Assembly (NCBI GenBank): GCA_031424915.1
Contig: JANPII010000011.1
Coordinates: forward strand, 1-13,817
Origin: JANPII01 sp031424915
GTDB taxonomy: Bacteria > Pseudomonadota > Alphaproteobacteria > Rickettsiales > Midichloriaceae
Length of the DNA stretch: 13,817 bases
Direction of reading: 5' to 3'
Shown in pieces: positions 1 to 8,500 of the stretch. The notes beneath the pieces are model-generated. The model had not been told where the DNA came from and did no database searches. It saw nothing but the letters and a program-made list of their open reading frames with translations. Every line of letters starts with the position of its first letter. Within the stretch, counting starts at the first letter, position 1. A program made the translations under genes and the position numbers.

Positions 1-860
1 CAGCAGGCCACTTGCTTCATGCATTACGTCACTGTGGAGTGCCAGTATGTGATCTTGATAGATACCAAATCAACACCCACCTTATAGTTCAGGACTTGCT
101 AGCATTAGCCCGCTTTTTCTTACTACCTGAAGATGAGCTGAACCTAGCGGGCTTACTTAAGTCGCCCTTACATGAGGTGGATGAGACACGGCTGTATAAC
201 CTAGCGATAGGACGAGGCAAGCAGAACTTATGGGAGCGAGTGCAAGAAAAAGAACCTATAATTGCTGATCAGCTGCTGCATTGGCGCCAACGCAGCAAAA
301 GTCAAAGCATATTGGAGTTTTATTATTGGCTCTTAGAAGAAGAAGGAATGAGCGCAAGCTTTACCAAACGTTTTGGAGCCAATGCTGAACAAGTGTTACG
401 TCGGTTTTTAGAGGCGGTGCTAACCTTTGAACAGCCTGGTAGAATAGGTCAGTGGCGGCACTTCGTTCAATGGTTGAGCAATAGCGCTCTTGAAGTACAA
501 GGAGGTGTATCACAATCCAGCAGCGGAGTACGTATCATGACTATACATTCCGCTAAGGGCTTGCAAGCGCCAGTAGTAATTATGGGAGATGCTGCGTCTT
601 CTGAACATCAGCCATTTGAACGTATATTATGGTATAAGGGTTGCGAGCCATACCTTAATTTTGCCTCAGAAGAAGTGGATAAGGCTACCTTCAAGGTACG
701 CGCATGGGATAAACAACAGCGTGAGGCAGAAAGCCGTCGCCTGCTTTATGTAGCCATGACACGAGCAGAAGACGAGCTATACATCTGTGGGTGGGAGAAT
801 AGTAAGGCGGAACGTAGTTGGTATCAGATCTGTGCTACTACTTCAGAATATGCGATATAA
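1..860 (+). CDS. addA: AddA double-strand break repair helicase, C-terminal part (5' end outside window)
   Basis: This is the end of a UvrD-family (superfamily 1A) helicase of the AddAB complex, which unwinds and processes double-strand DNA ends for RecA-dependent repair. The gene is open at the left edge; the frame runs from position 3, so no start is visible. The block LIVQDLLALARFFLLPEDEL, followed by LNLAGLLKSPL, is typical of alphaproteobacterial AddA. Helicase motif V lies near 527-600 (VRIMTIHSAKGLQAPVVIMG) and motif VI at 735-773 (RRLLYVAMTRAED). The protein stops about 30 residues after motif VI. Family members usually continue for several hundred residues into a RecB-like nuclease domain, which is missing here, and only about 90 bp of non-coding DNA follows. 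The family call is firm. Whether the shortened protein is a lineage norm or a truncation is open. Confidence 0.9.
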   Translation, partial: AGHLLHALRHCGVPVCDLDRYQINTHLIVQDLLALARFFLLPEDELNLAGLLKSPLHEVDETRLYNLAIGRGKQNLWERVQEKEPIIADQLLHWRQRSKSQSILEFYYWLLEEEGMSASFTKRFGANAEQVLRRFLEAVLTFEQPGRIGQWRHFVQWLSNSALEVQGGVSQSSSGVRIMTIHSAKGLQAPVVIMGDAASSEHQPFERILWYKGCEPYLNFASEEVDKATFKVRAWDKQQREAESRRLLYVAMTRAEDELYICGWENSKAERSWYQICATTSEYAI

Positions 861-885
861 ACAAGTCGTATTATAAAACATTTTC

Positions 886-914
886 TTGCGACAACAAGAT
901 TATAGTTGTATTAA
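886..914 (+). promoter_or_regulatory. Putative sigma70-type promoter of the hibernation factor gene
   Basis: TTGCGA (886-891) and TATTAA (909-914) are separated by exactly 17 bp, and each matches its consensus hexamer at four of six positions. The site lies in the only sizeable gap upstream of the hpf-like gene, about 40 bp before its start codon. A small inverted repeat, ACAAC (891-895) with GTTGT (905-909), falls inside the spacer and could be an operator or chance. This is a sequence match only. Confidence 0.45.
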
Positions 915-953
915 GATAGGGAAAGAATCATACACTATCTATAGGAGGTGAGC

Positions 954-1529
954 ATGGATATAATAATTTCAGGTAAGCATTTAAATATTGGTGAATCATT
1001 GAAGAAACACGTTGAAGTTGAAATGAAAAACCGAATTGCACGATATTTTCAAGAAGCTGTTCATTCACATGTTACTATATCAAAACACGGCCATTTTTTT
1101 CACACTGATGTTACTGTTAACGAAGGTACGGGTACAGGAATTTTAATACGTGGCGAAGCCGAGGACACTGATGCTTACCACAGCGTTGACGTAGCTGTTG
1201 CGAAAGTAGAAAAGCAACTACGGCGTTATAAAGACAAATTACATGACATACATAAAAGGCACCGTGAAGGCAGTAATGCTATGAAACGTATTTTTTCACC
1301 GCTTCTAGACCAGAATGACGATGACTATGTTGAAGGCAATAACCCCGCCATTATATCAGAGCATCCAATGAAGGTAGAGCGCCTTAGCGTTAGTGATGCT
1401 GTCAGAAGTATGGATATGCTTTCCCTGCCATCTATGCTCTTTATTAACATAAATACTGGCGATGTTAATATGGTGTATTACCGTAAAGATGGGAATATAG
1501 CATGGGTGGAAACTAATCTTAAGCCCTAA
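954..1529 (+). CDS. hpf: Long-form ribosome hibernation promoting factor (HPF/RaiA family)
   Basis: The product is a ribosome-associated stress protein. Long-form HPF binds the 30S decoding region through its N-terminal domain, and its C-terminal domain pairs two ribosomes into inactive 100S dimers. The RaiA-type domain covers roughly residues 1-105 (ISGKHLNIGESLKKHVE near the start, RYKDKLHDIHKRHREG at its end). A less conserved linker follows, then the dimerisation domain at the C-terminus (VSDAVRSMDMLSLPSMLFI, then NVNMVYYRKDGN-like core residues). I start at ATG 954 (191 aa), because AGGAGG at 943-948 sits 5 nt upstream. A GTG at 948 overlaps that site and is less likely. In many proteobacteria hpf sits beside rpoN and ptsN; here its neighbours are addA and a HAD phosphatase gene, which begins 9 nt after the stop. 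Confidence 0.9.
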   Translation: MDIIISGKHLNIGESLKKHVEVEMKNRIARYFQEAVHSHVTISKHGHFFHTDVTVNEGTGTGILIRGEAEDTDAYHSVDVAVAKVEKQLRRYKDKLHDIHKRHREGSNAMKRIFSPLLDQNDDDYVEGNNPAIISEHPMKVERLSVSDAVRSMDMLSLPSMLFININTGDVNMVYYRKDGNIAWVETNLKP

Positions 1530-1538
1530 ATTATCAAT

Positions 1539-2195
1539 ATGTTGTTAACCCCACCTACTGCCGTACTTTTTGATTGGGATAATACCTTAGTAGAATCATG
1601 GGACTGCTTGCATAGCGCGCTTAATGCCACTCTCCAACATTATGAGAAAGAGCAATTGACCAAAGAAGAGGTGCAGCGTCGTAGCCACTATTCTTTACGT
1701 GACTCTTTCCCGAAAGTATTTGGTCCGCATTGGGAAGAAGCTGCTAAGCTCTTCTATCAACATTATAAGGAACTACATTTAGTACACTTATATCCCCTGC
1801 CTCAAGCAGAGCAAGTGTTGTCTCGGCTTCAGGAAATGGACATTTACACAGGTATTGTTAGCAACAAAAACAGCGCTATTTTGCGCCAAGAAATTGAGAA
1901 ACTAAACTGGCAACCATATTTCAATAAAGTAGTAGGCTCTACTGATGCAGCACACGATAAGCCATCCACCGATGTTATGCACCTTGCCTTGTCTGATCTT
2001 CCTGAGTATGAACCGCAAAACGTATGGCTTATTGGCGATACAGTAGTAGACATTGATTGTGCCCGTAACTTCGGCTGCGTTGCTATACTCTTTGGCCAAG
2101 CTACAATGGAGCACGAGCTGCCCCTACGTAAAGCCGCAGATCACCACTTTGTAGACCACGCAAGCTTATTTGCTCTTTTGGACAATATGAAATAA
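1539..2195 (+). CDS. HAD-superfamily hydrolase, phosphoglycolate phosphatase-like
   Basis: This is a 218-residue HAD hydrolase of the IA (Gph-like) subfamily with all four motifs. Motif I is DWDNT at residues 12-16, where D12 is the nucleophile and D14 the acid/base. Motif II is GIVSNK with S108. The motif III lysine is probably K141 (HDKPS). Motif IV is GDTVVDID with D167 and D171, which bind magnesium. A helical cap fills residues 20-95. These enzymes remove phosphate from small metabolites such as 2-phosphoglycolate, but the substrate cannot be read from the sequence, so no gene symbol is given. It starts 9 nt after the hpf-like stop and has no clear ribosome binding site, so it is probably translated from the same message. 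Confidence 0.85.
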   Translation: MLLTPPTAVLFDWDNTLVESWDCLHSALNATLQHYEKEQLTKEEVQRRSHYSLRDSFPKVFGPHWEEAAKLFYQHYKELHLVHLYPLPQAEQVLSRLQEMDIYTGIVSNKNSAILRQEIEKLNWQPYFNKVVGSTDAAHDKPSTDVMHLALSDLPEYEPQNVWLIGDTVVDIDCARNFGCVAILFGQATMEHELPLRKAADHHFVDHASLFALLDNMK

Positions 2196-2304
2196 GTGTC
2201 CGTTCACGTCACTGGCTGACCCAAATCCAGTTGTAGGCCCACATACTCAACAACTTGCTGATAAAGATAAAGCTCACCCTCAAGATAAAGAAATCCAGAA
2301 GTAA
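2191..2304 (+). other. Possible gene-end remnant: start-less 37-codon open frame
   Basis: Frame 1 stays open from just after a TGA at 2188-2190 to a TAA at 2302-2304. It encodes a hydrophilic tail containing DPNPVVGPHTQQLADKDKA and ending DKEIQK. There is no ATG, GTG or TTG start, only a CTG at 2212, and no ribosome binding site. The closing stop codon is formed where the palindromic repeat begins. It may be the tail of a decayed gene or simply a chance open frame. I do not recognise it, and nothing else is visible in 2196-2303. Confidence 0.15.
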
Positions 2305-2464
2305 TACTAAATCTAGGAAATAAGTGCACACTCGAAGCAAGAATTTTTGAGAAATTTTGGCTTATCATTTGAGACGCCTGTATTCAAATACTTGCGCGAA
2401 AATGGTATGTTAAAATTACCAAATAGGCCGCTTCAAGTGTATAGTTATTTCTTAGATTTGGTAT
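2304..2464 (+). repeat. Dispersed palindromic (MITE-like) element, full copy 1
   Basis: This 161-bp element begins ATACTAAATCTAGGAAATAA and ends in the near reverse complement. The terminal inverted repeats are 2304-2338 and 2430-2464, matching at about 29 of 35 positions. Inside are a central imperfect hairpin starting at 2375 (CGCCTGTAT against ATACTTGCG) and a second one, TGGTA (2403-2407) with TACCA (2417-2421). Almost the whole sequence recurs at 12545-12695, and its right part recurs at 10367-10463. There is no convincing target-site duplication at the ends and no coding potential. It lies between the HAD gene and flgF. Confidence 0.9.
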
Positions 2465-2480
2465 AACACTCTCTCAAAAC

Positions 2481-2496
2481 TGGCACAGTATTTGCT
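2481..2496 (+). promoter_or_regulatory. Sigma54 (RpoN) promoter of the flagellar operon
   Basis: TGGCAC (2481-2486), five bases, then TTGCT (2492-2496) reproduces the -24/-12 consensus TGGCAC-N5-TTGCW exactly. The invariant GG (2482-2483) and GC (2494-2495) have the required 12-nt register. Transcription would begin near 2507, some 34 nt before flgF. Sigma54 promoters activated by an NtrC-type regulator (FlbD) drive rod and ring genes in Caulobacter, so both location and gene content fit. No activator site was identified. Confidence 0.8.
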
Positions 2497-2540
2497 GCAT
2501 ATACCAGCATAGGATATAAATCAATATACCAAAGGAATAT

Positions 2541-3275
2541 ATGGAGAACGCCGGTTACTTAATACTGAGCCGTCAGATGATGGATTTTGAGCATTTAGAT
2601 ATCATAGCCAATAACATTGCACAGACTGCCGCGGGATCGAAACAAGATTTCCTAATTACTACAAAGAAGATGACTACCGATAAGGGAGATCACCTAGTTT
2701 TTCCAAAAAGCACGATGACTGGACCAGACTGGAGCGCAGGTTCCATTAAAATGACCTACCGTGATTGGGATTTGGCCATCACATCGCATAATGGTGAGCA
2801 GGGCTTCTTTATGGTAAATACTCCACAAGGTATACGCTATACTAAAAATGGTAGCTTCAGGCTGGATCAGAATAACCGATTGGTAGATATTAATTATAAT
2901 CCCGTTTTGTCTGCAGATGGCCAGGAAATAGTGATGGAAGCAGAAGATAGCGACCCTATTATTCTGTCTAATGGCACAATTATAGTCAAGCAGGAGGAAC
3001 GTGGTTCAATTGGAGTAATAGGATTTACACCCCAGACAGTACGCCTGCTCAACAAGACTCCCGAGGGCTATTTTAAGGGAGAAGTAGAAGGAATACCAAT
3101 TCAAGATGCCCAAATTATCCAAGGAGGCCTAGAGGAAGCCAACGGCAGCCATGTAGCTAATTTAGCGCTATTAATCAGCATACAAAGAGAAGCGGGAATG
3201 ATTGCACGTTTGCAAGAAGACACACACAATATGCACCGTACTGCTTATCGGTCGCTAGCACAACTATCATCATAA
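2541..3275 (+). CDS. flgF: Flagellar basal-body rod protein FlgF
   Basis: FlgF is a proximal-rod subunit exported by the flagellar type III system, so no Sec signal peptide is expected and none is seen. The N-terminus carries the rod/hook helix signature (LSRQMMDFEHLDIIANNIAQ). The middle has the FlgE/F/G-like core (GEQGFFMVNTPQGIRYTKNG, then SFRLDQNNRLVD). The C-terminal helix (LEEANGSHVANLALLISIQR) closes the fold. At 244 residues it has normal FlgF length. AAGGA at 2532-2536 sits 4 nt before ATG 2541. It is first in flgF-flgG-flgA-flgH, directly downstream of a sigma54 promoter. The extreme C-terminus differs from the FlgG ending TADQMLRTA found in the next gene, which supports FlgF over a second FlgG. 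Confidence 0.92.
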   Translation: MENAGYLILSRQMMDFEHLDIIANNIAQTAAGSKQDFLITTKKMTTDKGDHLVFPKSTMTGPDWSAGSIKMTYRDWDLAITSHNGEQGFFMVNTPQGIRYTKNGSFRLDQNNRLVDINYNPVLSADGQEIVMEAEDSDPIILSNGTIIVKQEERGSIGVIGFTPQTVRLLNKTPEGYFKGEVEGIPIQDAQIIQGGLEEANGSHVANLALLISIQREAGMIARLQEDTHNMHRTAYRSLAQLSS

Positions 3276-3287
3276 TGAGGAAATAAT

Positions 3288-4076
3288 ATGACACTGGCAC
3301 TTAGTATTGCAGTAACCGGAATGGCCGCTCAAGAGCATAACATCAACGTTATCTCTCATAATATAGCCAACACCAGCACTACTGCCTATAAGGAGGACAT
3401 TGCTTCATTTGCAGATATTGGATATCAGATTAAAATGACTAATGGGGCGGTGCTATCTGATAATGGAGACACATTACCAGCAGGTTTGCGCTTTGGGCTT
3501 GGTGTAGCAGTACGTAATGTGTATAAGAATTTTAAACAAGGCGCGTTGGTACCCTCTGATTCGCAATACTCCATCGCAATTGATGGGCCTGGCTTTTACC
3601 ATGTACTTCTACCAAGTGGCGAGGATGGATATAGCCGAGATGGACATCTACAGCTAAATGCGCAAAGGGAGCTGACTGACTCTAATGGTTTTGTCCTACA
3701 ACCCTCCATGACCATACCAGATGATGCGCTAAGCATCACTATTACTACTGACGGTAGAGTACAAGTACAACAACCTAATCAGACTAACCTTAATGAGGTA
3801 GGTATTATAGAGCTTTCTCGCTTCAACGTGGAGCAGCTTAGCCCAATTGGCAACAACTTATATATGATACCACCTAATGGAGAAGCAGTATTACAAGGGC
3901 CTGCAGGTAGCGACGGATTAGGTATGATTAAGCAATTTTTTCTTGAAGAATCAAATGGTAGCGCAGTAGAGCAGTTAGCCTCTTTAATTATAGCTCAAAG
4001 AGCATTTGAAACTAATTCAAAAGTAGTGCAAACTGCAGATCAAATGTTACGTACAGCAATTGATGTAAAGGCTTAA
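3288..4076 (+). CDS. flgG: Flagellar distal rod protein FlgG
   Basis: FlgG forms the distal rod that crosses the periplasm and passes through the P and L rings. At 262 residues it is of standard length. The N-terminal signature is QEHNINVISHNIANTSTTAY. The core has QGALVPSDSQYSIAIDGPGF and GEDGYSRDGHLQLN. The C-terminal block (EESNGSAVEQLASLIIAQRA, followed by ETNSKVVQTADQMLRTA) is diagnostic for FlgG. GAGGA (3277-3281) lies 6 nt before ATG 3288, and the gap to flgF is 12 nt, so the two are co-transcribed and probably coupled in translation. Confidence 0.95.
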   Translation: MTLALSIAVTGMAAQEHNINVISHNIANTSTTAYKEDIASFADIGYQIKMTNGAVLSDNGDTLPAGLRFGLGVAVRNVYKNFKQGALVPSDSQYSIAIDGPGFYHVLLPSGEDGYSRDGHLQLNAQRELTDSNGFVLQPSMTIPDDALSITITTDGRVQVQQPNQTNLNEVGIIELSRFNVEQLSPIGNNLYMIPPNGEAVLQGPAGSDGLGMIKQFFLEESNGSAVEQLASLIIAQRAFETNSKVVQTADQMLRTAIDVKA

Positions 4077-4082
4077 AGCTAT

Positions 4083-4745
4083 ATGAAAATAAAACTAATT
4101 ATATCGCTATATTTTGCCATAGCCCTGTGCGCCTCAGCTAATGCTGCTAATATGGATGAAATTATTATAGCAGCTGAAGAACAAATCGCTAAACAGCAGC
4201 ACCTAGAGAAGGTTGCTCTTAATCTCAATGTAGAGCGAATATTAGTGGGGCAAAGTGACCTAGAGTTATTGGAGGTGAATTGCCTACCTAGCGGCCGTAC
4301 TGCCAGAATCAAAGTCATGGCTGCTGATGGTGAGCATAACATGGTTGGCTCATACGATCGGGCGGTGCTGCTACCTATGGCGCTGCACCATATAGAAAAA
4401 GGACAAATGATAGAAGAAGGTGATATAGCATTGTTAAAATGGCAGGCCCGGCAGCAAGGAAAGCACCATATATTGACCACAGAAGAAGCAGTAGGACAGC
4501 AAGCTAGGCATCGCATCACTCCCTATCATCCTATACGCAACACAGACTTGCAGCAAAAAACTGCAGTGACCAAAGGTAAGCAAGTGACAATAAAGTTTGT
4601 ACGTGGTGATCTTAGTATCAAAAGCTATGGAGAGGCGCAAGAAGCTGGCTCTATAGGTCAGAGGATTAGGGTACGTAATATAGACAGTAACAAAATTATT
4701 TCTGCTACAGTGCACGATGAAGACACAGTAGAGGCAGCCAGATGA
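4083..4745 (+). CDS. flgA: FlgA, flagellar P-ring assembly chaperone
   Basis: FlgA is a periplasmic chaperone needed to assemble FlgI into the P ring. The 220-residue product opens with a Sec signal peptide: MKIK, a hydrophobic run to about residue 17, and a likely cut after ANA at residue 21. The C-terminal half is the SAF/ChapFlgA fold, from about residue 95 (VLLPMALHHIEKGQMIEEGD) to the end (SIGQRIRVRN, then KIISATVHDEDTVE), the usual FlgA pattern. It starts 6 nt after flgG, and its TGA overlaps the flgH ATG (ATGA at 4742-4745), showing tight operon coupling. No flgI lies in the window, so the P-ring subunit must be encoded elsewhere. Confidence 0.9.
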   Translation: MKIKLIISLYFAIALCASANAANMDEIIIAAEEQIAKQQHLEKVALNLNVERILVGQSDLELLEVNCLPSGRTARIKVMAADGEHNMVGSYDRAVLLPMALHHIEKGQMIEEGDIALLKWQARQQGKHHILTTEEAVGQQARHRITPYHPIRNTDLQQKTAVTKGKQVTIKFVRGDLSIKSYGEAQEAGSIGQRIRVRNIDSNKIISATVHDEDTVEAAR

Positions 4746-5488
4746 GAAGTAGCCATATAAAGCATATTACAATACTTCTACTACTCTGCCCTGCCCTTTC
4801 CGGTTGCTTAGTTATGGAACGATTATCTAAAATTGGTAGCGAGCCAGAATTCAACGATGTTAAGGTTTATGAGAACATCTATGACAAACCAGCAGACAAT
4901 AAAGCGCCCATTATTCCCCGCCAACAGCAGGCCAATTCTTTATGGCATCCTGGCTCACGCGGATTTTTTCGTGATCAACGGGCTCGATCTGTAGGTGATA
5001 TACTAAAGGTAGTAGTTAATATCCAAGATAGTGCTAAGTTAGATAACAAAACAAACTTAAGCCGCAGTGGAAGCGCTAGCTTAGGAGTGCCGCATCTATT
5101 TGGTTTGGAAAAAGAAGCCCAGAAAATATTACCTAGTGGATTTGATCCAACTAACCTGGCTTCAGTCAATTCTAAAGATACAGGTAACGGCCAGGGTAAA
5201 ATTGACCGTAAAGAGGCAATTACTACTACTGTTGCAGCTATGGTAACACAAATATTACCAAGCAATAATTTAGTAATTAGAGGCTCACAAGAAATACGGG
5301 TAAATTATGAACTGCGTGAAGTTACTATCGAAGGAGTAGTCAGGCCAGAGGATATCAGTGCAGAAAACTCAGTCACTCTAGATCAAATTGCTGAGGCACG
5401 TGTTTCTTATGGTGGACGTGGTAACTTATCAGATCGTCAGCAAGAGCGTTATGGCAAACAGGCGTTAGATATACTAGCTCCTTTTTAG
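4742..5488 (+). CDS. flgH: FlgH, flagellar L-ring lipoprotein
   Basis: FlgH forms the L ring, the bushing for the rod in the outer membrane. The 248-residue precursor has a lipoprotein signal: positive H/K residues, the hydrophobic stretch ITILLLLCPA, and lipobox LSGC at residues 19-22, so C22 would be lipidated. Family blocks follow: SLWHPGSRGFFRDQRARSVG, DILKVVVNIQDSAKLDNKT, then TTVAAMVTQILPSNNLVIRG, and near the end the VEGVVRPEDIS-like segment and VSYGGRGNLSD. Its presence implies a true Gram-negative outer membrane and a complete basal body. It overlaps flgA by four bases and ends the flagellar run; ileS follows after 102 bp. Confidence 0.95.
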   Translation: MRSSHIKHITILLLLCPALSGCLVMERLSKIGSEPEFNDVKVYENIYDKPADNKAPIIPRQQQANSLWHPGSRGFFRDQRARSVGDILKVVVNIQDSAKLDNKTNLSRSGSASLGVPHLFGLEKEAQKILPSGFDPTNLASVNSKDTGNGQGKIDRKEAITTTVAAMVTQILPSNNLVIRGSQEIRVNYELREVTIEGVVRPEDISAENSVTLDQIAEARVSYGGRGNLSDRQQERYGKQALDILAPF

Positions 5489-5522
5489 GGCTAGGAAAGA
5501 AGGTATAAATTTGCTAATCCTC

Positions 5523-5551
5523 TTGCTCTAGACCGCTAGACTCAGTATACT
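5523..5551 (+). promoter_or_regulatory. Putative sigma70-type promoter of ileS
   Basis: TTGCTC (5523-5528) and TATACT (5546-5551) are 17 bp apart. The -10 matches five of six consensus bases, the -35 only three. The site lies in the 102-bp gap between flgH and ileS, which would separate a constitutive synthetase gene from the sigma54-driven flagellar operon. No terminator hairpin with a T-run is evident after flgH, so read-through is possible. Confidence 0.5.
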
Positions 5552-5590
5552 CAGGCGACTTGTAAATAAAACCACTCCTGAGGTTCATAT

Positions 5591-8500
5591 ATGTCTGATA
5601 AAGCTAAAGACCATTACTATCCAGATATCCAAGCTAATCCAAATTTCCCTGAGATTGAAGCACGTATTCTGGCAAAATGGCAGCAGGATGGAACCTTCAA
5701 ACAATCTATACGAGGAGATAGCGAATTCGTATTTTATGATGGACCACCCTTTGCCAACGGCTTACCACATTATGGGCATTTCCTAACCGGATTCATTAAA
5801 GACCTATTTGCACGTTATCAAACCATGCGTGGACGCAAGGTAGAAAGGCGTTTTGGCTGGGATTGTCATGGCCTGCCTGCAGAAATGGAGGCGGAAAAAA
5901 CATTGGGAATTTCTGGCCGCCTTGCAATTGAAGAATACGGCGTAGATAAATTCAATTCCCATTGCCAAAACTCAGTGCAACGTTATACCAAAGAATGGGA
6001 ACACTATGTTAACCGCCAAGGTCGGTGGGTAGACTTTGAGAATGACTATAAGACCATGGACATAAGTTTTATGGAAAGTGTGTTGTGGGCCTTTAAAAGC
6101 CTATACGATAAAGGCTTGGTATATGAATCCACTAGAGTAATGCCCTACTCTTGGGCTTGCCAAACTCCACTATCAGACTTTGAAACACGGCTGGATAATT
6201 CTTACCGCGAAAAAACCAGCAAGGCAGTAACAGTTGCCTTTACCCTCTCTGCGCGTCCTTCTATACTCCCTACTGGCTATCGAGCTTATAAAGTAGTGGC
6301 ATGGACTACTACACCCTGGACTCTACCTTCCAACTTGGCCCTAGCGGTAGGTAGTGAATTAGAATACGTTGCCTTGGCACATCACGACACATTATACATC
6401 ATTACCTCAGCTTTGGCTCAAAAATATGCCCAAGAGTTAGGAGAAGATATAGTGGCCCGCTTTGAAGGTAAAGATTTAGTAGGGCTACATTATGAGCCGC
6501 TATTTCCATATTTTGCTGATCAGCCTAATGCATTTTGCATATTAGCAGGTGATTTTATTACTATAGAAGATGGCACTGGCATAGTCCACATGGCTCCCGG
6601 CTTTGGCGAGGACGACCATGTGCTATGCCAGAAGCATGATATAGATGTGGTATGTCCGGTGGATGAAGGTGGCCGCTTTGTCTACCCAGTGGTGGATTAC
6701 ATAGATACGCATGTCTTTGATACTAATGATGATATAATCAAACGTCTTAAAGAACAAAAATGCTGGATACGCACAGAGCAATATATTCATAACTATCCGC
6801 ACTGCTGGCGTACGGATACTCCACTAATATATAAAGCAGTACCATCGTGGTACCTAGAGGTGACAGCCATCAAAGACAAGATGATTGCAAACAATCAGCA
6901 AATTAACTGGATTCCAAGCCATATTAAAAATGGAATGTTCGGCAAGTGGTTGGAAAATGCACGTGACTGGTCCATTTCGCGCAATCGCTTCTGGGGCTGC
7001 CCAATACCTGTATGGCGTAGCGATAACCCCGAATACCCACATATGGAAGTATATGGCTCAATTGCAGCATTAGAGGAAGCTTTTGGGGTTAAAATTACAG
7101 ATTTACATAAGCCATTTATCGATAACCTCACTCGACCAAACCCCAAGGACCCAACTGGCAAGTCAATGATGCGTAGGGTACCAGACGTTCTAGATTGCTG
7201 GTTTGAAAGTGGCTCCATGCCCTATGCTCAGATGCACTATCCCTTTGAGAATAAAGATTGGTTTGAGCAACACTTTCCTGCGGATTTCATCGTAGAATAT
7301 GTAGCTCAAACTCGCGGCTGGTTCTATACGCTACTGGTTTTGTCCACTGCGCTATTTGATCGTCCACCGTTTTTGAATTGCATCTGCCATGGAGTGATCT
7401 TAGGCGAAGGAGGACAAAAGCTATCAAAGCGCTTAAAAAACTATGCCGATCCTAATCAAGTATTTGATAGTATTGGTGCAGACGCGTTGCGCTGGTACAT
7501 GATTGCCTCCCCAGTAATGCGTGGTCATGAGATCGTTATCGACCAAGAAGCACGTGCCATAAAAGAGGTAGTACGTTTGGTGATCAAACCTATTTGGAAT
7601 GCATATAACTTCTTCACTATTTATGCTAATGCAGATAACCTCCAAGCACACTATAGTTTAGAATCAAGCAATGTAATGGACATGTATATCCTAGCAAAAT
7701 GCCAAGAAACAGTAGAACGCATTATGCATAGCTTGGATACTTATGATACCCCAAGTGCCACCCAAAGTGTAGAAGCCTTCTTTGAAATATTGAATAACTG
7801 GTATATACGCCGTTGCCGTGAACGTTTCTGGAAGTCTGGGCATGATCAAGATAAAATTATGGCCTATAACACATTATATACAGTGCTGCATATAATGTGT
7901 AGAGCGATAGCCCCCATGTTACCAATGGTAACAGAAGAAATCTTTTTGGGACTAACGGGTTACCAAAATAGCACCAGCGTACATTTAGCAGAGTTTCCAA
8001 AGTTTGATGGCAAGCTTAATACTGCACTCATTGCTCAAATGGAGAGGGTGCGCGATGCCTGCAATGCTGCGCTTTCAGTACGTAATGAAGCTGGTATACG
8101 CGTGCGCCAACCTTTGAGCCAAGTAACTTTTATTGGAGTCACAGACTCAGGCTTTGGACAAGAGCTACAGCAGCTGGTACTAGATGAAATTAACGTCAAG
8201 GAATGGCATAATCTTGATAAATCAGAGCTTACACATTATGCCTCATATAAGCTACATATCCTCTTCCCAATATTAGGTAAACGCATACCACATAAGGTTA
8301 AGGATATTATTGCTGCTAACCGTGCGAAAGAGTGGTCTTTGATTAATGGGCATGTAGAAATTGCTGGTGAAAAATTGGAGCCTCAAGAATTTGAGCTAAA
8401 GCTTGAGCCCTTGCCAGAGTTTGCTGACTGTGTGGCTCCGCTGTCAACGCATGATGCATTAGTGCTCCTGGATTTGAAAGTAGATGATGCGCTATTGCTT

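Noticed and set aside
948..953. GTG start two codons upstream of the chosen hpf start
   Set aside because: The GTG overlaps the AGGAGG ribosome site, whereas ATG 954 has normal 5-nt spacing.
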